Source: an uncultured Neomegalonema sp. (GTDB lineage Bacteria; Pseudomonadota; Alphaproteobacteria; Rhodobacterales; Rhodobacteraceae). From it: a stretch of DNA of 64,000 bases. Positions 38,867-48,550 of this stretch are shown in pieces; position 1 is the first letter of the stretch, and the number at the start of each line of letters is the position of its first letter. The notes under the pieces were generated by a model. It was not told the DNA's origin. It ran no database searches and saw only the letters and a program-made list of their open reading frames with translations. The translations under genes and the position numbers were made by a program. The stretch lies in the NCBI GenBank assembly GCA_937990185.1, contig CALKBI010000034.1, positions 1-64,000 of the forward strand, read 5' to 3'.

Positions 38867-40450
38867 ATGAAGTTCCTAAAGTTTGTGCCGGTTTTTATTG
38901 CGTTTTCAACGCCTGTATCCGCTGAAACTCTGACCATATTGCACACGAATGATTTCCATAGCCGCGTTGAGCCGATCAATCAGTTCAACAGTGGATGCAA
39001 GCCGGAAGATAACGAAGCGGGTAAATGCTTTGGTGGCTATGCACGTTTGATCAGCGCAATTAAGGCCGCAAAAGAAGACACAGATAATGTGATCCTCGTG
39101 GATGGCGGCGATCAGTTTCAAGGGTCGCTGTTTTACACGCGCTATAAAGGACAAGTCGCCGCCGAGATGATGAATGCTCTTGGTTATGATGCGATGACGG
39201 TTGGTAATCACGAATTTGATGATGGGCCGGAAGTCCTTCGTGAATTTATTGAGACGGTCGATTTCCCAGTGTTGATGTCGAACGCTGATCTCTCGAAGGA
39301 AGAATTGCTTTCAGATGTGTTGATGCCGTCGATAGTGATCGAGCGCGGAGGCGAGAAAGTCGGGCTAATCGGTTTGACGCCCGAAGATACGCCTGATCTT
39401 TCCAAACCGGGAAAAGCCATTACTTTCACCAATCCAGTAGAAGCCGTCGCTGATGAAGTCAAAAAACTGGAAAGCCAAGGCATCAAGCGGATCATTGTGC
39501 TTTCGCATTCAGGCTATCAAATCGACAAGATTGTTGCGTCTGATGTTGACGGCATTGACGTCATTGTTGGTGGCCACTCGAATACATTTCTATCCAATAT
39601 CAACGAGAGAGCGGACGGACCGTACCCGACATGGATTCGCAATCCCAGTGGCGGCAAAACCGCCATCGTGCAAGCCTATGCTTACGGAAAATATCTTGGT
39701 CGCTTGGATGTCGAGTTCGATGACGAAGGTATCGTGACCTCTGCATTGGGTGAACCAATCCTCGTTGATGGAAAGATTTCGGAAGATAGCGCTTTGAAAA
39801 CCCGCATTGCCGAGCTTGCCGAACCGCTGGAAGAAATTCGACAAAAGGCGGTTGCGACCACAAAGGCCCCGATTGATGGAGATCGTAATCGGTGCCGTTC
39901 GCAGGAATGCGAGATGGGGAACCTTGTCGCCGATGCTTTGCTCGATCGTTTCAAAGATGAGGGCGTTTCGGTCGCGATCTATAACGGGGGCGGGTTGCGA
40001 GCATCGATTGATGCGGGCGAGATCACTATGGGCGAAGTCTTGACGGTGCTGCCTTTCCAAAATGTTGTTTCGACATTTGATCTGCTGGGTTCTGATTTGA
40101 TATCTGCACTTGAGTCTGCTGTTAGCCAGATCGAAAATGGCAAAGGGCGTTTCCCGCAAGTTGCTGGATTGCGGTTTTCGATTGATCTTAGTGTTGAGCC
40201 TTTCGCCGGTCGCGTCTCTGACGTTGAAGTCCTGACAGGTGATACGTATGAGCCGGTAAGCTCTTCTGATTATTACGGTATGGTTTCGAGTGACTTCTTA
40301 AGAGGCGGCGGTGACGGATATTCTGTCTTCGAGAATAAAGCTGAAAACGCTTATGACTTTGGCCCTAGCATCGAGGATGTGGTGGCCGATTATTTGAGTG
40401 AGAACAGCCCCTATACGCCGAAACTAGATGGTCGCATTACGATCAAATAA
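38867..40450 (+). CDS. Exported 5'-nucleotidase / cyclic-nucleotide phosphodiesterase
   Basis: A 527-residue UshA-type metallophosphatase with a signal peptide (residues 1-20, PVSA-E). Metal-site motifs: ILHTNDFHSR, GGDQFQGS, GNHEFDDGP and VGGHSN; the C-terminal nucleotide-binding domain has YNGGGLRASIDAGEIT. It would release nucleosides from extracellular nucleotides in the periplasm. Start ATG 38867 follows GGAGATTG. It is convergent with a nucleoside uptake operon. Confidence 0.88.
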   Translation: MKFLKFVPVFIAFSTPVSAETLTILHTNDFHSRVEPINQFNSGCKPEDNEAGKCFGGYARLISAIKAAKEDTDNVILVDGGDQFQGSLFYTRYKGQVAAEMMNALGYDAMTVGNHEFDDGPEVLREFIETVDFPVLMSNADLSKEELLSDVLMPSIVIERGGEKVGLIGLTPEDTPDLSKPGKAITFTNPVEAVADEVKKLESQGIKRIIVLSHSGYQIDKIVASDVDGIDVIVGGHSNTFLSNINERADGPYPTWIRNPSGGKTAIVQAYAYGKYLGRLDVEFDDEGIVTSALGEPILVDGKISEDSALKTRIAELAEPLEEIRQKAVATTKAPIDGDRNRCRSQECEMGNLVADALLDRFKDEGVSVAIYNGGGLRASIDAGEITMGEVLTVLPFQNVVSTFDLLGSDLISALESAVSQIENGKGRFPQVAGLRFSIDLSVEPFAGRVSDVEVLTGDTYEPVSSSDYYGMVSSDFLRGGGDGYSVFENKAENAYDFGPSIEDVVADYLSENSPYTPKLDGRITIK

Positions 40451-40471
40451 GCGCCACCGAGTAAGCGTGCT

Positions 40472-40870
40472 TTAGCTTAAATTTTCGGGTCCAAAAGAGT
40501 CTGGCAAAAGGTCCGCCATAGTATATTCCGCAATGATCTTATTGCCGGAGCAAATATAGATTGGCGTGTCCGGTGTTGCAAATTCGCGGATGCGCTGGCG
40601 ACATCCTCCGCAAGGTGTACAAGGCGCGCCGCTCTCCGGCCCTGCGATGGCAATAGCTGAGATTTTTTGTCCACCGCTTGCGATCATCGCGCCAATGGCG
40701 GTGGCTTCGGCGCATTGGCTTTGAGGATAGGCGGCGTTTTCCACGTTGCAGCCGATATGAACGTGACCTTGTTCGTCTGCAATAGCTGCGCCGACGGTAA
40801 AACCGGAATAGGGTGCATAGGCATTTACGCGCGCTTGGGTCGCGCAACCGATTAGCGTCTCAATATCCAT
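40472..40870 (-). CDS. cdd: Cytidine deaminase
   Basis: A 132-residue zinc deaminase converting (deoxy)cytidine to (deoxy)uridine. Zinc/catalytic motifs: CAEATAIG (Cys-Ala-Glu) and PCTPCGGCRQ. Its ATG overlaps the permease stop by one base, so it is the last gene of the nucleoside transporter operon. Confidence 0.93.
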   Translation of the reverse strand: MDIETLIGCATQARVNAYAPYSGFTVGAAIADEQGHVHIGCNVENAAYPQSQCAEATAIGAMIASGGQKISAIAIAGPESGAPCTPCGGCRQRIREFATPDTPIYICSGNKIIAEYTMADLLPDSFGPENLS

Positions 40871-41838
40871 TATCGTTCCTTGCGATATGGCGTGCCAAGT
40901 GCGCGCGGAGGTATGGCCTTACCAAAAAATCCTGCGAGCAAAATGACTGTTGCGACGTAAGGCAAGATCAGCACGACTTCGATTGGAATCTCCCCAACGA
41001 TTGGCAACGGCGTGCCTTGCATCCGGTTTGCTCCTGCTTCCAGAAAGCCGAACAATAGACAAGCGGCGAGTACCGACCACGGCTTCCATTTTCCAAAGAT
41101 CATTGCGGCGAGAGCGATATAACCTTTGCCCGCACTCATTTCCCGTACGAACCCTGCACCATGGGCGGTGGAAAGAAATGCACCTGCGATCCCGCAAAGA
41201 ATGCCTGCAATGATGAGCGCGCGATAGCGCAGCCAAGTGACGGATACTCCGGCGCTATCAATAGCGGCTGGCATCTCTCCGACAGCGCGCAGGCGCAGCC
41301 CAAATCGGGTGCGCCATAACAGCCACCAAATCAACGGCACTGAGATCAGTGCGATATAGACAGGAATCGTATGGCCGGAGATCAACTCTTTCCAGAGCGG
41401 TCCAAGCCAAGGAACATCCGCAAGGGTATCTACGCCGGGAAGATCTATCGGCGAAAACCGCTCGTCTCGGTCGAGCGTCGGTGTTTGGCCGCCCCGCTGA
41501 AACAGTGCGACGCTGGCCACGACTGTCGCGCCCGAGGCGAGAATATTGATCGCAATGCCGGAAATGATTTGCTCGCCTTTATGAGTGATGCAGGCAAAGC
41601 CGTGGACCATCGACAGAAAAACCGATGAAGCGATTGCGGCGCATAATCCCATCCAAGCCGAACCTGTTAGTGTTGCTACAGCGGCGGCAGCGAAAGCCCC
41701 TGCGAGCAGCTTTCCTTCGAGGCCAATATCTACGATGCCAGCGCGTTCGGATATTAATCCGGCCATAGCGCATAAGATCAATGGTGTCGCGAGACGCAAT
41801 GCCGAGTCGAATACGAGCAGGAAATCCAGATACGTCAT
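40870..41838 (-). CDS. Nucleoside ABC transporter permease 2
   Basis: A 322-residue polytopic permease of the branched-chain/BMP-type family (NupQ-like). The typical GLISERAGIVDIGLEGKLLAGAFAA segment opens the protein. I start at ATG 41838, which overlaps the previous permease's stop (ATGA), not at the upstream frame start 42165 inside that gene. Forms the membrane channel with permease 1. Confidence 0.88.
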   Translation of the reverse strand: MTYLDFLLVFDSALRLATPLILCAMAGLISERAGIVDIGLEGKLLAGAFAAAAVATLTGSAWMGLCAAIASSVFLSMVHGFACITHKGEQIISGIAINILASGATVVASVALFQRGGQTPTLDRDERFSPIDLPGVDTLADVPWLGPLWKELISGHTIPVYIALISVPLIWWLLWRTRFGLRLRAVGEMPAAIDSAGVSVTWLRYRALIIAGILCGIAGAFLSTAHGAGFVREMSAGKGYIALAAMIFGKWKPWSVLAACLLFGFLEAGANRMQGTPLPIVGEIPIEVVLILPYVATVILLAGFFGKAIPPRALGTPYRKER

Positions 41839-42926
41839 GCGATCTCCTTTCTGGCAAAGCGGCGTTCCATCCACGGCACGAACATCAGCGATAACGCACC
41901 CGAAAAGAGAATGATAAGACCTTGGATCAATAAGACCATTTCGCGCGTGATGGTCTGAAATTCGAAATCTAACTCGGAGCCGCCTTGCAGCAACGCTCCG
42001 AACAGCAATGCCGCCAGGATTATTCCCACAGGATGACTCCGCCCCATCAAAGCGACTGCGATGCCAGTGAAGCCGAACCCTGCGGGAAAGCCCAGAGTGA
42101 CTTTTCCCTGATCGCCCATCACCGTGTTGATTGCCATCATCCCAGCCAATGCGCCGGAGATGCACATCGCGGTGACGATCATGCGCGGGACTGGAACGCC
42201 GGCATAATGGGCTGCCGGTTCACTCGCGCCCATGGCCCGCAACGCATATCCCCAACGGGTACGCCAGATCAAAAGCCATACCCCGAAACAGGCAAACGCT
42301 GCGAAGACTATCGACAGGTTCAGTGGCGAGCGCCCAATTTCTATTCCCAACTCACCGAGCAAACTATGCAGTTGTGGCATCCTTGCGCTGTCTTCAAACA
42401 ATAGGCTTTCGGGATTGGATTGACCGGGTCGCATCAATGACCCCGATAGCAAGCCGACCATGATGCCCGCGCCAATGAAATTAAACATGATCGTGGTGAT
42501 CACGATATGGCTGCCCCGATAGGCTTGCAGCCAACCGGGGATCAATGCCCAGAGCGCGCCGAACGCCGCTGCACCAATGATGCAAAGCGGGATCATCAAA
42601 ATTATCGGGAGCCAGTCCTGCAACGCGAGCGCAACCAACAGAGCGCCAAGCCCACCCAGATAGGCTTGGCCTTCCGCACCGATGTTAAACAAACTTGCAT
42701 GGAATGCGACGGAGACGGCAAGGCCGGTAAAGATCAAGCTGGTCGTATAATAGAGCGTATAGCCTAGCGCGCCTTCATAAACGAATGCACCGTTGATCAT
42801 CACGGTAAGTGCATCGATAGGACTTTCCCCAATCAGCATAACGACAATTGCAGCAACAGCAAAAGCGAGGGCGAGATTCATTATGGGGATCAGCAGATAC
42901 TCGATCCAAGCGGGAAGACGCGTCAT
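41835..42926 (-). CDS. Nucleoside ABC transporter permease 1
   Basis: A 363-residue polytopic permease (NupP-like). The conserved FNIGAEGQAYLGGLGA loop and several hydrophobic helices are visible. Both ends overlap neighbouring genes by four bases (ATGA), consistent with tight co-translation of the transporter. Confidence 0.88.
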   Translation of the reverse strand: MTRLPAWIEYLLIPIMNLALAFAVAAIVVMLIGESPIDALTVMINGAFVYEGALGYTLYYTTSLIFTGLAVSVAFHASLFNIGAEGQAYLGGLGALLVALALQDWLPIILMIPLCIIGAAAFGALWALIPGWLQAYRGSHIVITTIMFNFIGAGIMVGLLSGSLMRPGQSNPESLLFEDSARMPQLHSLLGELGIEIGRSPLNLSIVFAAFACFGVWLLIWRTRWGYALRAMGASEPAAHYAGVPVPRMIVTAMCISGALAGMMAINTVMGDQGKVTLGFPAGFGFTGIAVALMGRSHPVGIILAALLFGALLQGGSELDFEFQTITREMVLLIQGLIILFSGALSLMFVPWMERRFARKEIA

Positions 42927-44503
42927 GCAGCGTCCCCCGCACCAGAGACACCCGCCATCATAAGACCGATTTGACGATAGTCGGCATCTTCTCTCGATGT
43001 CTCGCCAACAATCTCTCCGGCATTCATCACCGCAATCCGGTCAGACAGTGCCATGATTTCATCAAGCTCCACCGAGACCAGTAAGATCGCGCATCCGGCT
43101 GCTTTGCGGGCCATAATCTCTGCATGAATAAACGAGATACCCCCGATATCGACGCCGCGTGTGGGTTGCCCGATTAACATGATTGACGGTTCAGGCTCTA
43201 TCTCTCGGGCCATCACCAGTTTTTGTTGATTGCCACCCGAAAATCCGGCTGCCGAGAGTTTAGGATTAGTCGGGCGAATGTCGAACCTCTCCATCAGCGT
43301 TTCGCAATGGCCTTGAAGGGCGCGAGGGCTAAGAAGGCGGCCTTCGCCGGTATTGGAACCGGCGTGATAACCGAGAACAGCATTTTCCCGTGCTTCAAAA
43401 GGCAGAACAAGCCCGCGCTTATGGCGATCTTCAGGAACATGGGCGACACCAAGCGCACGAAGTTCAGCCGGATCGGTTGGCTTGTTTTTATTGATGATCC
43501 GATCGCCGATAATGACTTGGCCCTCTTGAACCGGCGTAATCCCGGACAGCACTTCGAGCAATTCAGATTGACCATTTCCACTGACCCCAGCGAGGCCAAG
43601 AATTTCTCCGGCCCGCAATGTCAGACTGACATTCCTAAGCCGCGCTATGCCTCGCGTCCCGCGCCATGTCAGATTGCGAGCTTCGAGTGCAATCGGGCCG
43701 GAGTCTACATGAATGCGCGGTGTCGTGAGTTCAACCCGACGGCCAACCATCAGTTCCGCCAGTTCCTCGCGAGTGGTCTCAGACGTCTGCTTATGCGTGA
43801 CCATCTTGCCGCGCCGCATGACGGAGACGCCATCGGTGACCTCCATAACCTCGCGTAGTTTGTGAGTGATCAACAAGACCGTGACGCCTTGGGCGCGCAA
43901 GCCCCTCAGGATGTCAAAAAAACGATCCGTTTCGTCAGGCGTCAGAACGCCGGTTGGTTCGTCAAGGATCAGAATACGCGCGCCGCGCCTGAGAGCTTTC
44001 AGAATTTCAACACGTTGCTGAATGCCAACCGGAAGTGTCTCGATAACGGCATCGGGATCAACATCGAGGCCATATTCGTCCGAGAGACGTTGCAGTTCTT
44101 TGCGTGTTGCGGCTTTACCTTTGCGAAGGAAAAAACCGTCTTCGGACCCGAGCATCACATTCTCAAGCACCGTGAAATTGGGAACCAGCATAAAGTGCTG
44201 ATGAACCATGCCGATGCCGCGTTCGATAGCGTCGGCACTATTGGTAATTGTCGCTGGTTCGCCGTTGATCTCTATGCTGCCGCTATCCGCAGTATAGAAA
44301 CCGTAGAGTATCGAGACGACGGTGGATTTTCCTGCGCCATTCTCGCCGATAATTCCGTGGATCGTGCCGGCGGAAACAGTCAGATCAACCGAGTCATTTG
44401 CCACGACCGCGCCGAATGTCTTGGTAATCTTGCGCAATTCAACAGCAGGCGGCCCGATAAGTGCGGCCTCAGATGGCTCTTGAGGCCGCGTCTTGTCGTT
44501 CAT
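42923..44503 (-). CDS. Nucleoside ABC transporter ATP-binding protein
   Basis: A 526-residue double ABC ATPase (NupO-like). The first half has GENGAGKST and LDEPTGVLTPDE; the second has the degenerate GVSGNGQSE and the signature FSGGNQQKLVMARE. Twin-domain ATPases of this type pair with BMP-family binding proteins. Overlaps both flanking genes by four bases. Confidence 0.9.
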   Translation of the reverse strand: MNDKTRPQEPSEAALIGPPAVELRKITKTFGAVVANDSVDLTVSAGTIHGIIGENGAGKSTVVSILYGFYTADSGSIEINGEPATITNSADAIERGIGMVHQHFMLVPNFTVLENVMLGSEDGFFLRKGKAATRKELQRLSDEYGLDVDPDAVIETLPVGIQQRVEILKALRRGARILILDEPTGVLTPDETDRFFDILRGLRAQGVTVLLITHKLREVMEVTDGVSVMRRGKMVTHKQTSETTREELAELMVGRRVELTTPRIHVDSGPIALEARNLTWRGTRGIARLRNVSLTLRAGEILGLAGVSGNGQSELLEVLSGITPVQEGQVIIGDRIINKNKPTDPAELRALGVAHVPEDRHKRGLVLPFEARENAVLGYHAGSNTGEGRLLSPRALQGHCETLMERFDIRPTNPKLSAAGFSGGNQQKLVMAREIEPEPSIMLIGQPTRGVDIGGISFIHAEIMARKAAGCAILLVSVELDEIMALSDRIAVMNAGEIVGETSREDADYRQIGLMMAGVSGAGDAA

Positions 44504-45600
44504 TTCAGCATAGATTCCAATTCGTCGAGACGGGCACTTAATGCCTTGATTTCGGATGTAATATCATCCGCTGACAGGCTTGCGGATATTGCCCGTTTTT
44601 CAAACTCTGCGGGGCATTCTCCGTCGTTGTCATAGTTATGGACGACTATATCACCAGCGATAATTGCCGCGCGTGCTGCTTTGACTTCGGCAATCATTTC
44701 GGCGTTGACGAGATCTTTGTTGTTGTCATCCAATGCCCAGTCAACGCCGTCTTCCGCAAGGCCGAGAACATTGACGCCGGACTCAAACTTGCCCTCCATG
44801 GCCGATTTTAATGTGTCATAAGCCGCAACATCAACACGCTTGAGCATTGATGTCAGAACACTACCCGGCGCAATACCGTTCTGGTTTGAGTCGACTCCAA
44901 TCGCGAGCTTGCCTTTATCGGCAACCGCGCGGATCACACCGAGGCCCGTGCCGCCTGCCGCATGATAAATCACATCTGCACCGCGATCCATTTGGCTTTG
45001 GGCAAGTTCTGCGCCTTTGGTCGGATCATTCCAAGCCGCCGGCGTCGTACCGGTCATCACTTCGATGACGGTCGCATCCGGGTTGGTTTCTTTGACTCCT
45101 TGCACATAACCACAGGCAAATTTGCGGATCAGAGGAATATCCATGCCGCCGACAAAACCAACCGTATTCGATTCCGATGCCATCGCCGCTGCGACGCCTA
45201 CAAGATAGCTGCCTTCATGTTCTTTGAAGGCGTATTGGCGCAGGTTTGGTTGATCGAGCCATGAAACATCAATGATCGCAAAATCCACGTCGGGATTGTC
45301 TCCGGCGACTGCGTTAATCGCATCGGCCTGAGCAAATCCAACACCGAGAACGACGGTCGCCCCGCGCCGAACCATCCGGCGCATGGCTTGCTCGCGTTGT
45401 GCTTCGTTAGTTACCTCGAACTCCATAACTTCAGTGCCGGTTTCGTCGATGAATTTCTTCACCCCGTTCCAGACGCCTTCGTTAAAGCTCTTGTCGAACT
45501 TGCCGCCCATATCGAAAATGACAGCCGGTTTGAAATCTGCGGCCATTGCGGTTGTGGCCATGAGTGCCGCAGTTGTGGCCCCTATTAGGATCTTGAGCAT
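44500..45600 (-). CDS. BMP-family substrate-binding protein
   Basis: A 366-residue periplasmic binding protein of the BMP/PnrA family, known for purine or general nucleoside binding. Signal peptide residues 1-20 (TAMAA-D). Core motifs: DKSFNEGVWNGVKKF and GVDSNQNG. The C-terminal 30 residues are a short predicted helix. First gene of the five-gene uptake operon. Confidence 0.88.
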   Translation of the reverse strand: MLKILIGATTAALMATTAMAADFKPAVIFDMGGKFDKSFNEGVWNGVKKFIDETGTEVMEFEVTNEAQREQAMRRMVRRGATVVLGVGFAQADAINAVAGDNPDVDFAIIDVSWLDQPNLRQYAFKEHEGSYLVGVAAAMASESNTVGFVGGMDIPLIRKFACGYVQGVKETNPDATVIEVMTGTTPAAWNDPTKGAELAQSQMDRGADVIYHAAGGTGLGVIRAVADKGKLAIGVDSNQNGIAPGSVLTSMLKRVDVAAYDTLKSAMEGKFESGVNVLGLAEDGVDWALDDNNKDLVNAEMIAEVKAARAAIIAGDIVVHNYDNDGECPAEFEKRAISASLSADDITSEIKALSARLDELESMLK

Positions 45601-45672
45601 GTGGTTCTCCCCGTTTTTGCTGTGTGCATCCCTTGCAAATCAGAATTTCTGATTGCCGGATGCGTCATAAGT

Positions 45673-46512
45673 TTAACTTTTAAGGCCGATTTCGCGCAGG
45701 CGCTCGGTCAGAAATGCGCCTGCTGTCATGTCGGATTTTAACAAAACTTCAGGGCGCGGGTGCAGGAACATCGGCATAGAAAACCGCGCAACATTTTGCT
45801 CTGCCGGTGGATTGACAACCTGATGGACTGTCGCCGGATAATGACCCGCTGATGCCATTTCGAGCATATCGCCCGCATTAATTGCCATCATACCGGGATT
45901 GCACGGCACTCTATGCCAATTCCCTGCTGTATCCTTAGCTTCCAGCCCGGACGCGGAGCCTGCAAGCAAACACGTGATCAAATTGATATCCCCATGCGCT
46001 GCTGCGCGGACCGCGCCCGGTTCGGGCGCTTGGTCGAGCTTTGGATAGTGTAGAATGCGTAGCAGATTTTGATCACTCCCCGCCAGCATATCGGGCAAAG
46101 GTTCCGAAAACTGCGCTTTCACATCATTGGGGCTGTGGTCTTGCAACCATCCCAGAAGCGTCGCGCCAATCGCGGTAAGATCATCATGAAGTGCGCGGGT
46201 CAGGTCTTCGAGGTCGGGTGGAATTTTTCCTTTAGGAAAGACGTGATAAAATTCCTTCAGGTCTTTGACCGCGCTGTCTTTGGCATTTTCAGATCGAAAC
46301 GGGAAAAAGCCGTCTTGATTGCCGTCGGTGGGAAGCCAATTTTGCTTTTCTTCCGAATTGAAGAAAGCACCCCATGCGGCATAGGCCGCGTTGATCCGTT
46401 CCGGTGTAATCGGATGATCGGTCAGAACTGCGAATCCGGTCTCGTGAAGCGACCGCGCGAATTCCGCTGGTGAATTCGAATCCGTGTAGGAAAGCGTAGC
46501 GATGTCAAACAT
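45673..46512 (-). CDS. 2-oxoglutarate/Fe(II) oxygenase, isopenicillin-N-synthase type
   Basis: A 279-residue soluble oxygenase with the DIOX_N-like N-terminal part and a C-terminal jelly roll. Iron ligands fit AAHGDINLIT (His, Asp) and HYPATVHQVVNP (distal His); the co-substrate Arg is in ARFSMPMF (R-x-S). The substrate is unknown. Its place between nucleoside uptake and nucleoside hydrolase genes suggests action on a nucleoside or base, an inference only. Confidence 0.8.
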   Translation of the reverse strand: MFDIATLSYTDSNSPAEFARSLHETGFAVLTDHPITPERINAAYAAWGAFFNSEEKQNWLPTDGNQDGFFPFRSENAKDSAVKDLKEFYHVFPKGKIPPDLEDLTRALHDDLTAIGATLLGWLQDHSPNDVKAQFSEPLPDMLAGSDQNLLRILHYPKLDQAPEPGAVRAAAHGDINLITCLLAGSASGLEAKDTAGNWHRVPCNPGMMAINAGDMLEMASAGHYPATVHQVVNPPAEQNVARFSMPMFLHPRPEVLLKSDMTAGAFLTERLREIGLKS

Positions 46513-46598
46513 CTGTTGTCCCGCAGAATTTGCCCTTCATATAGCTTACTTATTGTAGCGATTCCGGCAAGCGGCGCGTATGCCTTATTGGTATTGCC

Positions 46599-47525
46599 TT
46601 AAGGTAATACGCCCGAATTGAGGTGTTTTATAAAGCGCGCACGAATAGCGTCGGTTTTGGGTTCGATGCAGATCGTAACGGGCGGCGTGTCCCCCGAGGC
46701 ATCCTCCACCGTCCGACCCGCTTCATCACCATCTAAGCGCATTGTAATCGGCGCTGTCACCGTCTCAAACAACTCTGGCTGTTGTGCATAGATGATCGCT
46801 GAAGGATCATGCAAAAAACAAGCATTGATCCCTTTTGTGTCGAGGTGGAACTGAAAATAAAAGGCAGCGGCTTCGTTCATCAGCGCACCGCAATTCGGCG
46901 AAGAGGTGAGCATCGGTGCGAAATCTTCCGGCGTGCACTGGATGCGTTCTGTCACATCGAGACCGACCATTGACACGTCCCAATCTGCCGAAAACACAAT
47001 CTCAGCAGCATGGGGATCGTTCCAGATATTGGCTTCGGCATAAGGGCTGACATTTCCGGGGGTCCGAATCGCCCCGCCCATAACGACAACATTCTTGGCG
47101 GTCTTTGTAATCTCAGGATGATGCTGCAAAGCGAGCGCGATATTGGTCAGCGGCCCAACGGCAACAATCGTAATTTCCCCGGGGCGTTCTCCGAGTGTTT
47201 CTGCGATGAATTGATGTGCTGGTCGTGGATCGGGTTTCCGGTTAGGTCCCGGCAGCCTCGCATTACCAAGGCCGTGCTTGCCATGAACAAAATCGGCGGG
47301 TGGATGTTGCGGTTGGACAAGCGGCACATGCGTACCCTCAGCAACCGGAATGTCTTGCCCGGCCAACTCACAAAGCGCGAGCGCGTTTCGGGTTCCGTCA
47401 GATGTGAAGACGTTGCCGAAAACCGTCGTCAAGCCAACCAGCTCTAAGTTTGGGTCAGCCATCGCATAGAAAATCGCCATTGTGTCGTCGATGCCCGGAT
47501 CAGTGTCGAGTATGATGGCAGTCAT
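46599..47525 (-). CDS. Inosine/uridine-preferring nucleoside hydrolase
   Basis: A 308-residue nucleoside hydrolase splitting ribonucleosides into base and ribose. The calcium-binding DTDPGIDD is at residues 7-14, and PLTNIALAL and MGGAI follow as in the family. It overlaps the ribokinase gene stop (ATGA at 47522-47525), directly linking ribose release with its phosphorylation. Confidence 0.92.
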   Translation of the reverse strand: MTAIILDTDPGIDDTMAIFYAMADPNLELVGLTTVFGNVFTSDGTRNALALCELAGQDIPVAEGTHVPLVQPQHPPADFVHGKHGLGNARLPGPNRKPDPRPAHQFIAETLGERPGEITIVAVGPLTNIALALQHHPEITKTAKNVVVMGGAIRTPGNVSPYAEANIWNDPHAAEIVFSADWDVSMVGLDVTERIQCTPEDFAPMLTSSPNCGALMNEAAAFYFQFHLDTKGINACFLHDPSAIIYAQQPELFETVTAPITMRLDGDEAGRTVEDASGDTPPVTICIEPKTDAIRARFIKHLNSGVLP

Positions 47526-48394
47526 GCGTGGTTTTCCATAAAGGCGGTGACTTCTTCGGTTGTCGGGATCGCATCCGCTGCGCCCAGTTTTGTAACACTG
47601 AGTGCTGCGGCTGCGTTTGCTGTTTCTGCAGCGGTGATGAGGTCTTTGCCTTGATCAAGCGCACCAATCAATGTGCCAATAAATGTATCACCCGCGCCCG
47701 TTGTATCGATCGGAGTCACTTTATAGGCGGGCAGGGTGATGGCGCTGTCTTTGCCTCGCTCTCTAATCATGACACCTTGCGCGCCGAGCGTCGTCACCAA
47801 GACCGGTACATCCGGGTCATGCCCGAGATGATCGCGCAGCGCTGCCGCTTCGCCTTCGTTGACAGCGAGCAAATCAAGATGGGGAAGAACAGCCAGTGTT
47901 GCAATGGCATCGAACGGTGCTGCAGAATAGGCAGTCCTCAGCCCTCGTGCATTGGCCGCGACGATACTTTCAGTCACTAAGTTCGTCTCGTTCTGTGCGA
48001 GCCACCAATCGCCCGGTTTTGAACGTGCGAGAGCCTTGTCGATCTGATCTCGTGTGAGCGCTTGGTTTGCTCCGCCATGAATAACAATTGTATTTTCACC
48101 CTGCGTATCGACATAGATTACGGCATGGCCGGTTGCCGCATCTGATAGTGCAATACTGCTGGTGTCGATGGGCGCTTCTGAAAGCAGGTCCAAAGCCCAT
48201 GCCCCGTCTTTTCCGATTGCTCCGATAAAATGGGTTTGCGCCCCGCAGCGCGCTGCAGCAATCGCTTGGTTGGCCCCTTTGCCTCCTAAGCCCACAGCAT
48301 AATCATTATCAGCAAGAGTTTCTCCCGCCACGGGGAAATGGGTCACACGATGGACATGATCAACGTTGATTGAACCGTAGCAGTGGATCGTCAT
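47522..48394 (-). CDS. rbsK: Ribokinase
   Basis: A 290-residue PfkB-family sugar kinase. GGKGANQA near residues 38-45 and the C-terminal DTTGAGDTFIG signature are clear. ATG 48394 (MTIHCYGSINVDHV) is chosen because PfkB kinases begin there; the open frame reaches 48478 without family similarity. It would phosphorylate ribose from the nucleoside hydrolase for the pentose phosphate pathway. Confidence 0.88.
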   Translation of the reverse strand: MTIHCYGSINVDHVHRVTHFPVAGETLADNDYAVGLGGKGANQAIAAARCGAQTHFIGAIGKDGAWALDLLSEAPIDTSSIALSDAATGHAVIYVDTQGENTIVIHGGANQALTRDQIDKALARSKPGDWWLAQNETNLVTESIVAANARGLRTAYSAAPFDAIATLAVLPHLDLLAVNEGEAAALRDHLGHDPDVPVLVTTLGAQGVMIRERGKDSAITLPAYKVTPIDTTGAGDTFIGTLIGALDQGKDLITAAETANAAAALSVTKLGAADAIPTTEEVTAFMENHA

Positions 48395-48550
48395 AGGGCG
48401 ACTCGCGTAAAGGCTGTTGTCTGAACCGTAAAGACTGAGCACAGGGCAGTGCAATGGATCTGATGAGGTGCGTTTCACACTGATTGACAGAGCGATGCTT
48501 CGTCAGCATTGTCCGCGCAGTTTGAGTATGGGTATAGAGGAGATAAGCAG

